The notes under the pieces: generated by a model
What the model saw: only the letters and a program-made list of their open reading frames with translations
What the model was told of the DNA's origin: nothing
The model's database searches: none
Part shown: piece after piece, positions 16,112 to 23,181 of the stretch
How the letters are laid out: each line of letters begins with the position of its first letter
Numbering within the stretch: position 1 is the first letter of the stretch
Program-made: the position numbers and the translations under genes
Assembly: GCF_000373925.1 (NCBI RefSeq)
Contig: NZ_KB892709.1
Span: 76,259 to 140,258, forward strand
Direction: 5' to 3'
DNA length: 64,000 nucleotides
From: Actinopolymorpha alba DSM 45243
GTDB lineage: Bacteria > Actinomycetota > Actinomycetes > Propionibacteriales > Actinopolymorphaceae

Positions 16112-16936
16112 CTAGGCGTCTTTTGTGGATAGACGATTGGCGGAATCGCCCCTCGTTACGGGGTCCTCCGATTCACGCCGGGTGAGCACCAAGGGGGCAT
16201 CCTCAGTGATGGCGACTGTGTGCTCGGAGTGGGCAGTGCGTGAGCCGTCGGCCGACCGGATGGTCCAGCCGTCGGCGTCATAGACGATCCGGTCGGTCGT
16301 GCGGGCGAACCAGGGTTCGAGCGCGAGGGTCAGCCCCGGCCGGAGCTTCAGGCCGCGCCCTGCCCGGCCCTTGTTGGAAACGTGGAGCTCCTCGTGCATG
16401 GTGCGGCCAATGCCGTGACCGCCGAACTCGGTGTTGACCGGATAGCCGTAGTCGCAGGCCACCGCCCAGATCGCCGCCGAGATGTCACCCAGGCGGTTGC
16501 CCGGACGTGCCACCTCGATCGCCGCCTCCAACGCTTCCTCGGTGGCACGGATGATCCGCAGGTCCTCCTCGGCAGCAGTGCCAACGACGACCGTGCGCGC
16601 CGAGTCGGCCACCCAGCCATCGATGCTGACTGCGAGATCCGCGCTGAGCACGTCCCCGTCGCGCAGTGTGTAGTCGTGGGGCAAGCCGTGCAGGACGGCG
16701 TCGTTGACCGAGAGGCAGATGACGTTGCGGAACGGGCCCTTGCCGAAGGGCGGAGCGTAGTCCCAGTAGCACGACTCCGCCCCGCGCCGTTTGATCATGT
16801 CGCGCACGTGGTGTTCCAGGTCCAAGAGGTTGACGCCCACGTCAGCGAGCCGGCCGACCTCGGAGAGCACCTCGGCGACAAAACGCCCGGCCACGTGCAT
16901 GCGTTGGATCTCCGCTGGCGTCTTCAGTTCAATCAC
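16112..16936 (-). CDS. map: Type I methionyl aminopeptidase
   Basis: 274 residues. Removes the N-terminal Met from nascent proteins. All five metal ligands are recognisable: Asp in SADLAVS, Asp in VADSARTVVVG, His in EFGGHGIGRTMHE, Glu in LALEPWF, Glu in HSEHTVAI. The C-terminus carries an extra ~25 residues after VLTRRESEDP. The GTG start has GCGAGG about 5 nt upstream. It is divergent from a small HTH gene across an 86-bp region with two matching palindromes, which makes it look like a regulated paralogue rather than the housekeeping copy beside adk/secY. Confidence 0.92.
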   Translation of the reverse strand: MIELKTPAEIQRMHVAGRFVAEVLSEVGRLADVGVNLLDLEHHVRDMIKRRGAESCYWDYAPPFGKGPFRNVICLSVNDAVLHGLPHDYTLRDGDVLSADLAVSIDGWVADSARTVVVGTAAEEDLRIIRATEEALEAAIEVARPGNRLGDISAAIWAVACDYGYPVNTEFGGHGIGRTMHEELHVSNKGRAGRGLKLRPGLTLALEPWFARTTDRIVYDADGWTIRSADGSRTAHSEHTVAITEDAPLVLTRRESEDPVTRGDSANRLSTKDA

Positions 16937-16959
16937 GAATACCTCGCGTCACAGGGGTC

Positions 16960-17005
16960 GGTATAGTTATACCGGCACCTTAACGCTTGCCGGTATAGTA
17001 ATACC
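16960..17005. promoter_or_regulatory. Pair of GGTATAGTNATACC operators between map and HTH gene
   Basis: GGTATAGTTATACC at 16960-16973 and GGTATAGTAATACC at 16992-17005, 32 bp apart (about three helical turns). Each is a near-perfect palindrome with GGTAT/ATACC arms. The first lies just upstream of the map leader; the second fills the spacer of the HTH promoter. Confidence 0.75.
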
Positions 17006-17022
17006 AGCCCTATTCTGGGGGC
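16987..17022 (+). promoter_or_regulatory. Leaderless promoter of the HTH gene
   Basis: TTGCCG (16987-16992), 18-bp spacer, TATTCT (17011-17016), then 6 nt to the ATG, so transcription would begin at the start codon. The spacer is occupied by the second operator, which implies repression by occlusion. Confidence 0.6.
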
Positions 17023-17292
17023 ATGGTCCGCCACCCGCTCACACCTGAGCAGATCGAAGCCGGCAGGCGTCTCGGCGCCCTGCTGCGCCACGCGCGAGCG
17101 GGACGCGACCTAGCGGAAGTCGCGCACGCGGCCGGCATCTCGCCGGAAACCCTTCGCAAGATCGAGACCGGACGACTACCCTCTCCCGGATTCGGCACGA
17201 TCGTCTGCCTCGGCGAGGCGCTCAACCTGCCGATGCAGGAGTTGGCAGCCACCTGGCGCGGCAGCGACCTACCGCTGGAAGCCGTCTTCTAG
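17023..17292 (+). CDS. XRE-family HTH regulator, probable partner of map
   Basis: 89 residues forming a single Cro/CI-type HTH: ARAGRDLAEVAHAAGISPET (helices 1-3), then LRKIETGRLPSPGFGTIVCL. A ~15-residue tail follows (QELAATWRGSDLPLEAVF). It has no sensor domain. Two matching palindromes in its own promoter region suggest autoregulation and co-control of the divergent map gene. No Shine-Dalgarno fits the ATG; the promoter geometry predicts a leaderless mRNA. The divergent HTH/map arrangement is, as I recall, conserved in several actinobacteria, but that needs a neighbourhood search. Confidence 0.85.
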   Translation: MVRHPLTPEQIEAGRRLGALLRHARAGRDLAEVAHAAGISPETLRKIETGRLPSPGFGTIVCLGEALNLPMQELAATWRGSDLPLEAVF

Positions 17293-17383
17293 CCGCTGCT
17301 CCACCCGTCCACGGAACTGGCCGGCACCATCGCAACGTGACAAGTAGCTGGCTATGAGGCCCTAGCAGGGCGGCGGATGCTAG

Positions 17384-17968
17384 CTATCGGCCCGCCCGCC
17401 TCTGCTGCTTCCAGTCTTCTTCCGGTGAAGGAAGCCCCGCTCGTGCCCTTTCGTATTCGGCGCGGGCTTGGAGGAGGAGCGCGAGGGCCTTGAGGATCCC
17501 GGCGATGCTCATGCCGGTTGCTGTCACCAGTGCACTGGCCGCTGTGATTACTTGGGCGGTGTCGGATGGGTCGAAATTGTTGTGCTGTACCTCGGCGACC
17601 ACACTCGCGCTCGCGTAGTAACAGACGATATAGACGCTCCCGGCGAGCAGGAACAGGCACAAGACATACAGCCATTCCCAGAACAGGCCGCCCCCACGAA
17701 TCCAGTGGCGGCTCTCCACTCGCCGACGAAACTCCAGTAGGGCGCGGTTGGCCTCGTACTCGTACCAGTCCTGAGCTGGCTGCACTCGCCGTAATACGCC
17801 TAGCCCGGCGGCGGCAGATGCCAGAACGACGGCCAGCCACGGCCCTGGAGACGAAAGCCGCGCACGGGCCAAAGCCAGCAGGCCAAGAACGGTCGCCACC
17901 GCAAACAGGAGGACGACCAGCAGCGTCAGCGCGCGCTGTATCGCCACCAGCAGGCGTTCGCTCAGCAT
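17384..17968 (-). CDS. Hypothetical four-helix membrane protein
   Basis: 194 residues, no family recognised. Four hydrophobic segments are seen: LTLLVVLLFAVATVLGLLAL, then PWLAVVLASAAAGLG, then LFWEWLYVLCLFLLAGSVYI, then TAASALVTATGMSIAGIL. A soluble loop of about 35 residues (QDWYEYEANRALLEFRRRVE) separates segments 2 and 3, and a charged C-terminus (EYERARAGLPSPEEDWKQQR) follows. The ATG was chosen because upstream codons run through the tRNA-His and look non-coding. There is no clear Shine-Dalgarno. Confidence 0.6.
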   Translation of the reverse strand: MLSERLLVAIQRALTLLVVLLFAVATVLGLLALARARLSSPGPWLAVVLASAAAGLGVLRRVQPAQDWYEYEANRALLEFRRRVESRHWIRGGGLFWEWLYVLCLFLLAGSVYIVCYYASASVVAEVQHNNFDPSDTAQVITAASALVTATGMSIAGILKALALLLQARAEYERARAGLPSPEEDWKQQRRAGR

Positions 17969-18241
17969 GGCTACACATAGTGCCAGGGCGCCGGAAGCTC
18001 GGCTACGCCTTGAGTGATCACTACGCGGGCCAGTCCGGGGGATAGCGCTGACCCACGCAGTCCCGTCCCCGCTCGCCCTTTCGGTCAACGGCATATCGCG
18101 ATCCGCTACCGCCTCAACGGATTCATTACCTGGGATGCGAAGGTTCTCCGGCAGTGGGTGAAAGGTGTTGACCCGGGAGACGCCCCATATCAACTTAAGG
18201 GGCCGCTGACCGCGTTTCCGCAGGTCAACGGCCCCTTCGCA

Positions 18242-18318
18242 TGGGGTGAGTGACGGGACTTGAACCCGCGACACCTGGGACCACAACCCAGTGCTCTACC
18301 AGCTGAGCTACACCCACC
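18242..18318 (-). tRNA. tRNA-His (anticodon GTG)
   Basis: Minus-strand cloverleaf: acceptor GTGGGTG pairs with CACTCAC (one G-U pair), anticodon loop TTGTGGT, T loop GTTCAAGTC, encoded CCA. The extra G at position -1 required for tRNA-His is encoded (18318). It sits next to orn, a common actinobacterial arrangement. Confidence 0.95.
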
Positions 18319-18414
18319 ATGTCGTACGGACCGACGGCCGCACGAACGATTGCCGCGGGATCGCCCCGCGGCGCACCAAGTGTAGCCGGGACCTTCTCGG
18401 CCCCGACACCGAGA

Positions 18415-19077
18415 TCAGGTCTCCGGCGTGGCGGGGGGTTGGGACCCCTGTTGGGAACCCCGTTGGGAACCCGTCGGCTCGCCCTGGATCTGCTCGGCGA
18501 TTGCCTTGGCGGCGGTCGAGTCCGGTCCTGGTTGGGGGACGAACACGGCCGCGCGGTAGTAGCGCAGCTCGTCGATCGACTCCTGGATGTCGGCCAACGC
18601 CCGGTGATTGCCGACCTTGGCGGGGCTTGCGAAGTAGACCCGGGGATACCAGCGGCGGACGAGTTCCTTGATCGAGGACACGTCGACGATGCGGTAGTGC
18701 AGGTGCTGCTCGAGCGTCGGCATGTCACGAGCGAGGAATGCCCGGTCGGTGGCGACCGTATTGCCCGCGAGCGGAGCTTTGCTGGCCTCGGGTGCATGGG
18801 TCCGGATATAGGCCAGAACCCGCTCCTCGGCCTCCGCCAGCGACACGCCCTCGGCCAGCTGGTCGAGGAGCCCCGAGGCGGTATGCATATCGCGTACGAC
18901 ATCTCGCATCTGGTCAAGCGCCTGCTGCGGCGGCTTGATCACCAGGTCGATGCCCTCGCCGAGGACGTTGAGGTTGCCGTCGGTGACCAGCGCGGCCACC
19001 TCGACGAGCGCGTCGGCCTCGAGGTCCAGCCCTGTCATCTCGCAGTCGATCCACACCAAGCGGTCGTACATGACCAT
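18415..19077 (-). CDS. orn: Oligoribonuclease
   Basis: About 220-residue DEDDh 3'-5' exoribonuclease that degrades 2-5-nt RNA and pGpG, the last step of mRNA turnover and c-di-GMP breakdown. Motifs: [10 protein letters not shown] (Exo I), [16 protein letters not shown]-type Exo III seen as [20 protein letters not shown] with the catalytic His and Asp. The C-terminus is longer than usual and ends in GSQ repeats encoded by three 12-bp tandem copies. ATG 19077 is preferred; a TTG one codon earlier and an ATG two codons later are alternatives. Confidence 0.95.
   Translation of the reverse strand: MVMYDRLVWIDCEMTGLDLEADALVEVAALVTDGNLNVLGEGIDLVIKPPQQALDQMRDVVRDMHTASGLLDQLAEGVSLAEAEERVLAYIRTHAPEASKAPLAGNTVATDRAFLARDMPTLEQHLHYRIVDVSSIKELVRRWYPRVYFASPAKVGNHRALADIQESIDELRYYRAAVFVPQPGPDSTAAKAIAEQIQGEPTGSQRGSQQGSQPPATPET
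18438..18473. repeat. 12-bp tandem repeat (three copies) in the orn 3' end
   Basis: GTTGGGACCCCT, GTTGGGAACCCC, GTTGGGAACCCG. On the minus strand each encodes GSQ plus one residue, giving [11 protein letters not shown] in the disordered tail. Copy number may vary between strains. Confidence 0.8.
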
Positions 19078-19101
19078 CAAGCCTATGCTCTCGCCGAACC
19101 G

Positions 19102-21069
19102 TCACGCCGACCGGCGGAAGCCTCGGCGGGCGCGGAGGTAGTCGGAGACGACGAAATCGCCCAGTCTTTCCAGGTCAGGGGTGAAAACGCGGCCGCCGTT
19201 CCTCCGAGCGACAGCATCGACGAACCTCGCCAGACCCTCGTCCTCACCCAGCATGAAGAGGTTGAGCGTCGCGCCGTACCGCGTGAGCGCGTCCACCTCC
19301 GTGATCGTCGCGCGCAGGGTCTCGTGGGTCGTCGGCCAGGAGAAGAACGGCGATCCGTCCGGCAGCAGGTGGGCCGTCGGCTCACCGTCCGTAACCACCA
19401 GGATGACGGGCTCCGCGTCGGGGTGCCGGCGGACGTGCCGGCCGGCGAGCATCAGGGCGTGCTGGAGGTTGGTGCCCTGGATCCAGTCGGGTTCGATCTC
19501 GGCGAGCTGGACGGGGGAGAGGCGGCGGGCTGTCCGGTCGAAGCCGATGATCTCCAGCGCGTCCTGCCGGAACCTGGTCGCGACCAGGTGGGAGAGGGCC
19601 AGGGCGGTTTGTTTCATCGGACCCCAGCGGCCCTCCTGGACCATGGAGTACGACAGGTCGACGCACAGCGCGACCGCGGCCGAGGTCCGGCGTTCGGTCT
19701 CGGCGATCTCGAAGTCCTCCACGTCGAGACGCACCGGGAGAGCGATGCCGGAGCCAGCCGAGCGCAGGACGGCGTTGTGGACGGTACGGGTCGCGTCGAT
19801 CGGGTGCTCGTCCCCGAACCTCCACTCCCGGCTCGAGCCCGTCGGCTCGTCGGCGGCGCCGGTCCGGTGGTCGTCGTGGTCGCCGCGGCCGCTGGACTCC
19901 AGCTGCTGGAAGACCCGCCGCAATGCGGTCTCACCGAGCCGGCGGAGCGCCTTCGGGGTGAGCCGTAGCCCTTCTGACCCGCGCGCGATGTAGCCCTGGC
20001 GTTCGAGTTCGCGTTCCAGCTCACGGAGGGCACGCAGGTCAACCCCGGCCCCGGGGCCGAGCTGGCGTTCGAGGGTCTCGACGTCCACGTCGTCGAGCGT
20101 CGCGCCCGGATGCTCCTGGGCAAGCTGCTCGGTCAGCGCCTCCAGGTCCGCGAGGTCCGCCACCGCCTCGACCGCCTCGCCGTACCCGAGCGGCTGCTCG
20201 CCCCGCATCCGGGCCTGGGAGTCCCAGTCGAGCCCGGGCCGGAGGGCGCGCAGGTTGTCCCGGAGCTGGGCGAGCTGTGAGGCCAGGTTGGGGTCGCCGA
20301 GCGCCTCCTGCATGAGCCGGGCCAGCTCGTCGCGCTGCTCCGGAGAGAGCGAGCGCATCAGGCGTTCGGCGGCCGCCGCGCGCCGGGCCAGCAGGTCGAT
20401 CAGCTCGTCGGTGGTGCGGGGATTCTCCGGGAAGAACTCCCCGTGCTGCTCCATGAACGCCGCGAACGGGTCGGTGGTGTCCTCGCCCCGGGCGTGCGCG
20501 GCGAGGAGCGCGTTGAGGTCGGCCAGCATGTCGCGGACGGCCTGGCTCGCCGCCGGGTCCTGATCGGACAGCGCCTGCTTCATCCCGGCGAACTGCGCGT
20601 CGAGGACCTCCCGGCGCAGCATCGCCTGGATTTGTTCGTACGTCTGCCGGGCCTCGGGGGACTGCCAGTCGTACGACGACAGCTCCCGCACCGCCCGCGC
20701 GGTGTCGTCCGGCAGCGTGTCCAGCTCCAGCTCGTGCATCCGGGCGTCATCGCTCGGGTCGCGGGCCAGCGTGTCCTTTTCGGCTGCCAGAGCCTGGTCG
20801 AGCATCTGGCGTGCCCGGTCGAGCGTGCCGGCCAGGTCACCGCGCCGGCGTACCTGCTCCCGCCGCTTACGGGCCCGGGCCAGCAGGTCGTCGAGGCCGC
20901 GCCGTCCATTGGGCCCTCGCCGGAGCAACTCACGCAGCGCCTCGCGAAGACTGCCACCAGCCAGGACCTCCCGGCCAAGCTGGTCCAGCGCCTCGCGTAC
21001 GTCGTACGGCGACGCCAGCGGATCGGGTCCGTCGTCCCACGGCCCGTACCGAAACTTCCCTACGCTCAC
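19102..21069 (-). CDS. VWA domain protein, partner of ChlI-like ATPase
   Basis: 655 residues. Residues about 1-400 are helical and highly charged (repeated Arg/Glu/Leu-rich segments such as RARKRREQVRRRGD). Residues about 440-640 form a von Willebrand A domain with a MIDAS-like start, ALCVDLSYSMVQEGRWGPMK (DxSxS), and VTDGEPTAHL later. It overlaps functionally with the upstream AAA ATPase gene (5-nt gap), so the two form a complex of the Mg-chelatase I/D or MoxR/VWA type. The pair resembles mycobacterial Rv0959/Rv0958 (from memory); its function is unknown, and it is not a true Mg-chelatase since no ChlH is present. Confidence 0.85.
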   Translation of the reverse strand: MSVGKFRYGPWDDGPDPLASPYDVREALDQLGREVLAGGSLREALRELLRRGPNGRRGLDDLLARARKRREQVRRRGDLAGTLDRARQMLDQALAAEKDTLARDPSDDARMHELELDTLPDDTARAVRELSSYDWQSPEARQTYEQIQAMLRREVLDAQFAGMKQALSDQDPAASQAVRDMLADLNALLAAHARGEDTTDPFAAFMEQHGEFFPENPRTTDELIDLLARRAAAAERLMRSLSPEQRDELARLMQEALGDPNLASQLAQLRDNLRALRPGLDWDSQARMRGEQPLGYGEAVEAVADLADLEALTEQLAQEHPGATLDDVDVETLERQLGPGAGVDLRALRELERELERQGYIARGSEGLRLTPKALRRLGETALRRVFQQLESSGRGDHDDHRTGAADEPTGSSREWRFGDEHPIDATRTVHNAVLRSAGSGIALPVRLDVEDFEIAETERRTSAAVALCVDLSYSMVQEGRWGPMKQTALALSHLVATRFRQDALEIIGFDRTARRLSPVQLAEIEPDWIQGTNLQHALMLAGRHVRRHPDAEPVILVVTDGEPTAHLLPDGSPFFSWPTTHETLRATITEVDALTRYGATLNLFMLGEDEGLARFVDAVARRNGGRVFTPDLERLGDFVVSDYLRARRGFRRSA

Positions 21070-21074
21070 GCTTG

Positions 21075-22457
21075 TCAGCCTCCGTAGTAGGAGATGCCGT
21101 CGACAGACTCCTTCGCGAGCCGGCGGGTGAGGTAGAGCCCCTCGAGTACGAACTCCACCGCGGAGGCGGCCTCGCCGGGTGAGGCCGCATCGCCCAGGCC
21201 GAGCCGGTCGAGGACCTTCGCGAGTCCGGGCACCGTGCCCATCTGGTCGAGCAGATCGGACCCGCGGGTCAGCTCGCCTGTCTCGATGGTCGCGCCTTCG
21301 GCGAACCTCGTGGTGAACCCGGCAAGGTCAAGGCCCCGCAGCCGCTCCCGGAACGTCTCCGCGGTCGCCACCCGCAGCTGGTGACCGAAGATCTCCAGCT
21401 CCCGGCCCTCCTCGCCCATCTCGAACTCCACCTTGCCGTGCAGCGTGGGCAGGACGCCGGGTAGGTCACAGACCCGGGCGACGGGTTCGTTCTCGCCGGT
21501 CAGCGCCGCCCGCCGGAGCGCGGACGCCGAGACCGTCTCCGCGGCGGTGATCGCGAACCGCGCCGACACACCGGAGCGTTGGTCGATGGACGACGACTCC
21601 CGCAGTCCACGGGTGAGCCGGGCCACCACCTCCAGCAGGTGATCGGGAACCGCCGCGGCGAGCTTGGCCTCCTGGCGGATCAGCACCACCTCCTCCGCGA
21701 CCTCCGACGGGTAGTGGGTGCGGATCTCGGCGCCGAACCTGTCCTTCAGCGGCGTGATGATCCGCCCGCGGTTCGTGTAGTCCTCGGGGTTGGCGGAGGC
21801 GACGAGGAGGACATCGAGGGGAAGGCGGAGCGTGTAGCCCCTGACCTGGATGTCGCGTTCCTCCAGGACGTTGAAGAGGGCGACCTGGATCCGCTCGGCC
21901 AGGTCGGGCAGCTCGTTGAGGCCGAAGATGCCGCGGTTGGTACGCGGGACCAGGCCGTAGTGGATCGTCTCCGGGTCGCCGAGCGTGCGTCCCTCGGCGA
22001 CGCGTACGGGGTCGACGTCTCCCACGAGGTCACCGACGCTCGTGTCGGGCGTCGCGAGCTTCTCGCCGTACCTCTCGTCGCGGTGCTTCCAGGTGACGGG
22101 AAGGTCGTCGCCGGCCTCGGCGAGGAGGCGGCGGCAGCGGGTGCAGGCAGGTGCGAAGGGATGGTCGTTGATCTCGCAGCCGTCGACAACGGGAGTCCAC
22201 TCGTCGAGCAGGCTGACGAGGGTACGCATGAGGCGGGTCTTGCCCTGGCCGCGCTCGCCGAGCAGCACGAAGTCGTGCCCGGCGAGAAGGGCCCGCTCGA
22301 GCTGCGGCAGCACCGTGTCTTCGAACCCCACAATGCCGGGGAACGCGGTCGTACCACTGCTGAGAGCGGCGATGAGGTTGTCGCGGATCTCGTCCTTGAC
22401 GCTGCGGTGATGGTGCCGGGTGGCGCGGAGCGCGCCGAGAGTCGCGGGTCGAGTCAC
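21075..22457 (-). CDS. ChlI/MoxR-like AAA+ ATPase
   Basis: About 460 residues. AAA+ core with Walker A LLGERGQGKTRL (about residue 55), Walker B region GIFGLNELPDLAERIQ where the usual DE is NE, and sensor segment LLVASANPEDYTNRGR. A CxxC-containing insert (HPFAPACTRCRRLLAE) near residue 90 may bind zinc. The GTG start is chosen because it follows the TetR stop by about 75 bp and gives the family length; an extension upstream would overlap the TetR gene. It is translated just ahead of the VWA partner. Likely hexameric motor remodelling an unknown client. Confidence 0.85.
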   Translation of the reverse strand: MTRPATLGALRATRHHHRSVKDEIRDNLIAALSSGTTAFPGIVGFEDTVLPQLERALLAGHDFVLLGERGQGKTRLMRTLVSLLDEWTPVVDGCEINDHPFAPACTRCRRLLAEAGDDLPVTWKHRDERYGEKLATPDTSVGDLVGDVDPVRVAEGRTLGDPETIHYGLVPRTNRGIFGLNELPDLAERIQVALFNVLEERDIQVRGYTLRLPLDVLLVASANPEDYTNRGRIITPLKDRFGAEIRTHYPSEVAEEVVLIRQEAKLAAAVPDHLLEVVARLTRGLRESSSIDQRSGVSARFAITAAETVSASALRRAALTGENEPVARVCDLPGVLPTLHGKVEFEMGEEGRELEIFGHQLRVATAETFRERLRGLDLAGFTTRFAEGATIETGELTRGSDLLDQMGTVPGLAKVLDRLGLGDAASPGEAASAVEFVLEGLYLTRRLAKESVDGISYYGG

Positions 22458-22530
22458 GACGTAGACCGTACGTCGGAGCCGGGCGTTCCGGCGAGGGTTG
22501 CGGTGTAAAGCCTTTTGACCTACCGAATCG

Positions 22531-23106
22531 TCAGTCCGGCTGATCGCCGGCGAGGATGCGTACGGCCCGCACCACTTGGTCGCCGGTTGGCAGCGATTCG
22601 GGGTCGAGGAACGCCTGAAGCGACAGGCCGGCGACCAGAGCGTGCAGCACGGAGCCCAGGCCGCGGACGGTCTCGGCGTCGAGCTCCTGTGGGTCGATGT
22701 CGAGGCTCGCCGCGGCCATGGTCGCGCGGGTTTCCGCTGTGGCTGTGGTGAGCACCTCACGGATGTCGTTGTCGAAAGCGGCCTGTGCGTAGGCCTGCAC
22801 GCTCGCCACGAGAACCTCGCGTTGGCCCGCCATCGCCGCGACGAGTGCGTCGACACAGATCCGTAGGCGTTCGGCGGGAATCTCCGCGCCGCTGGCCGCC
22901 ATCGTCGTGTCGATCGTGTCGCCCCATTCCCCCTGAGCCTGCAGGGTCGCGGTAGTCATCAGGGCGTCCTTCGAACCGAAGTGGTAGCCGATCGACGCCA
23001 GGTGTGCCCCCGACGCCGCGGCGAGGTCCCGTGCGGTGGTGCGGTGGTAGCCCTTCTCGACGAGAAGCTTCTTGGCTCCGGCCAGCAGATCGTCGCGTTG
23101 ACTCAT
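22531..23106 (-). CDS. TetR-family regulator of the divergent MFS gene
   Basis: 191 residues with an N-terminal HTH (TTARDLAAASGAHLASIGYH, then FGSKDALM) and a C-terminal ligand-binding helical domain that includes a TetR_C-type segment. It is divergent from the MFS transporter with 75 bp between starts, holding two near-identical 16-bp sites. By analogy with QacR/SmvR-type pairs it should repress the efflux gene and itself until a toxic ligand binds. Confidence 0.92.
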   Translation of the reverse strand: MSQRDDLLAGAKKLLVEKGYHRTTARDLAAASGAHLASIGYHFGSKDALMTTATLQAQGEWGDTIDTTMAASGAEIPAERLRICVDALVAAMAGQREVLVASVQAYAQAAFDNDIREVLTTATAETRATMAAASLDIDPQELDAETVRGLGSVLHALVAGLSLQAFLDPESLPTGDQVVRAVRILAGDQPD

Positions 23107-23126
23107 GCGGACAGGTTAGTCGACGG

Positions 23127-23172
23127 TTTGTACGCACGTACGTATTGACGCCTTGATTTGTACGTACGTACG
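23127..23172. promoter_or_regulatory. Two TetR operator candidates
   Basis: TTTGTACGCACGTACG (23127-23142) and TTTGTACGTACGTACG (23157-23172), 30 bp apart, 15 of 16 identical. The core GTACGTACGTAC of the second is a perfect 12-bp palindrome. The second copy covers the -10 element of the MFS promoter. Confidence 0.75.
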
Positions 23173-23181
23173 ATCTCGCCC
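23145..23181 (+). promoter_or_regulatory. Leaderless promoter of the MFS gene
   Basis: TTGACG (23145-23150), 18-bp spacer, TACGAT (23169-23174), then 7 nt to the ATG at 23182. Transcription is expected at or next to the A of the start codon; no Shine-Dalgarno is present. Confidence 0.6.

Noticed and set aside
16107-16130. GACG...CGTC followed by TTTT after the IS256 fragment as a terminator
   Set aside because: Only a 4-bp stem; not stable enough to call.
18319-19968. 549-codon plus-strand frame across orn and the VWA gene
   Set aside because: Antisense to two well-supported genes; no domain.
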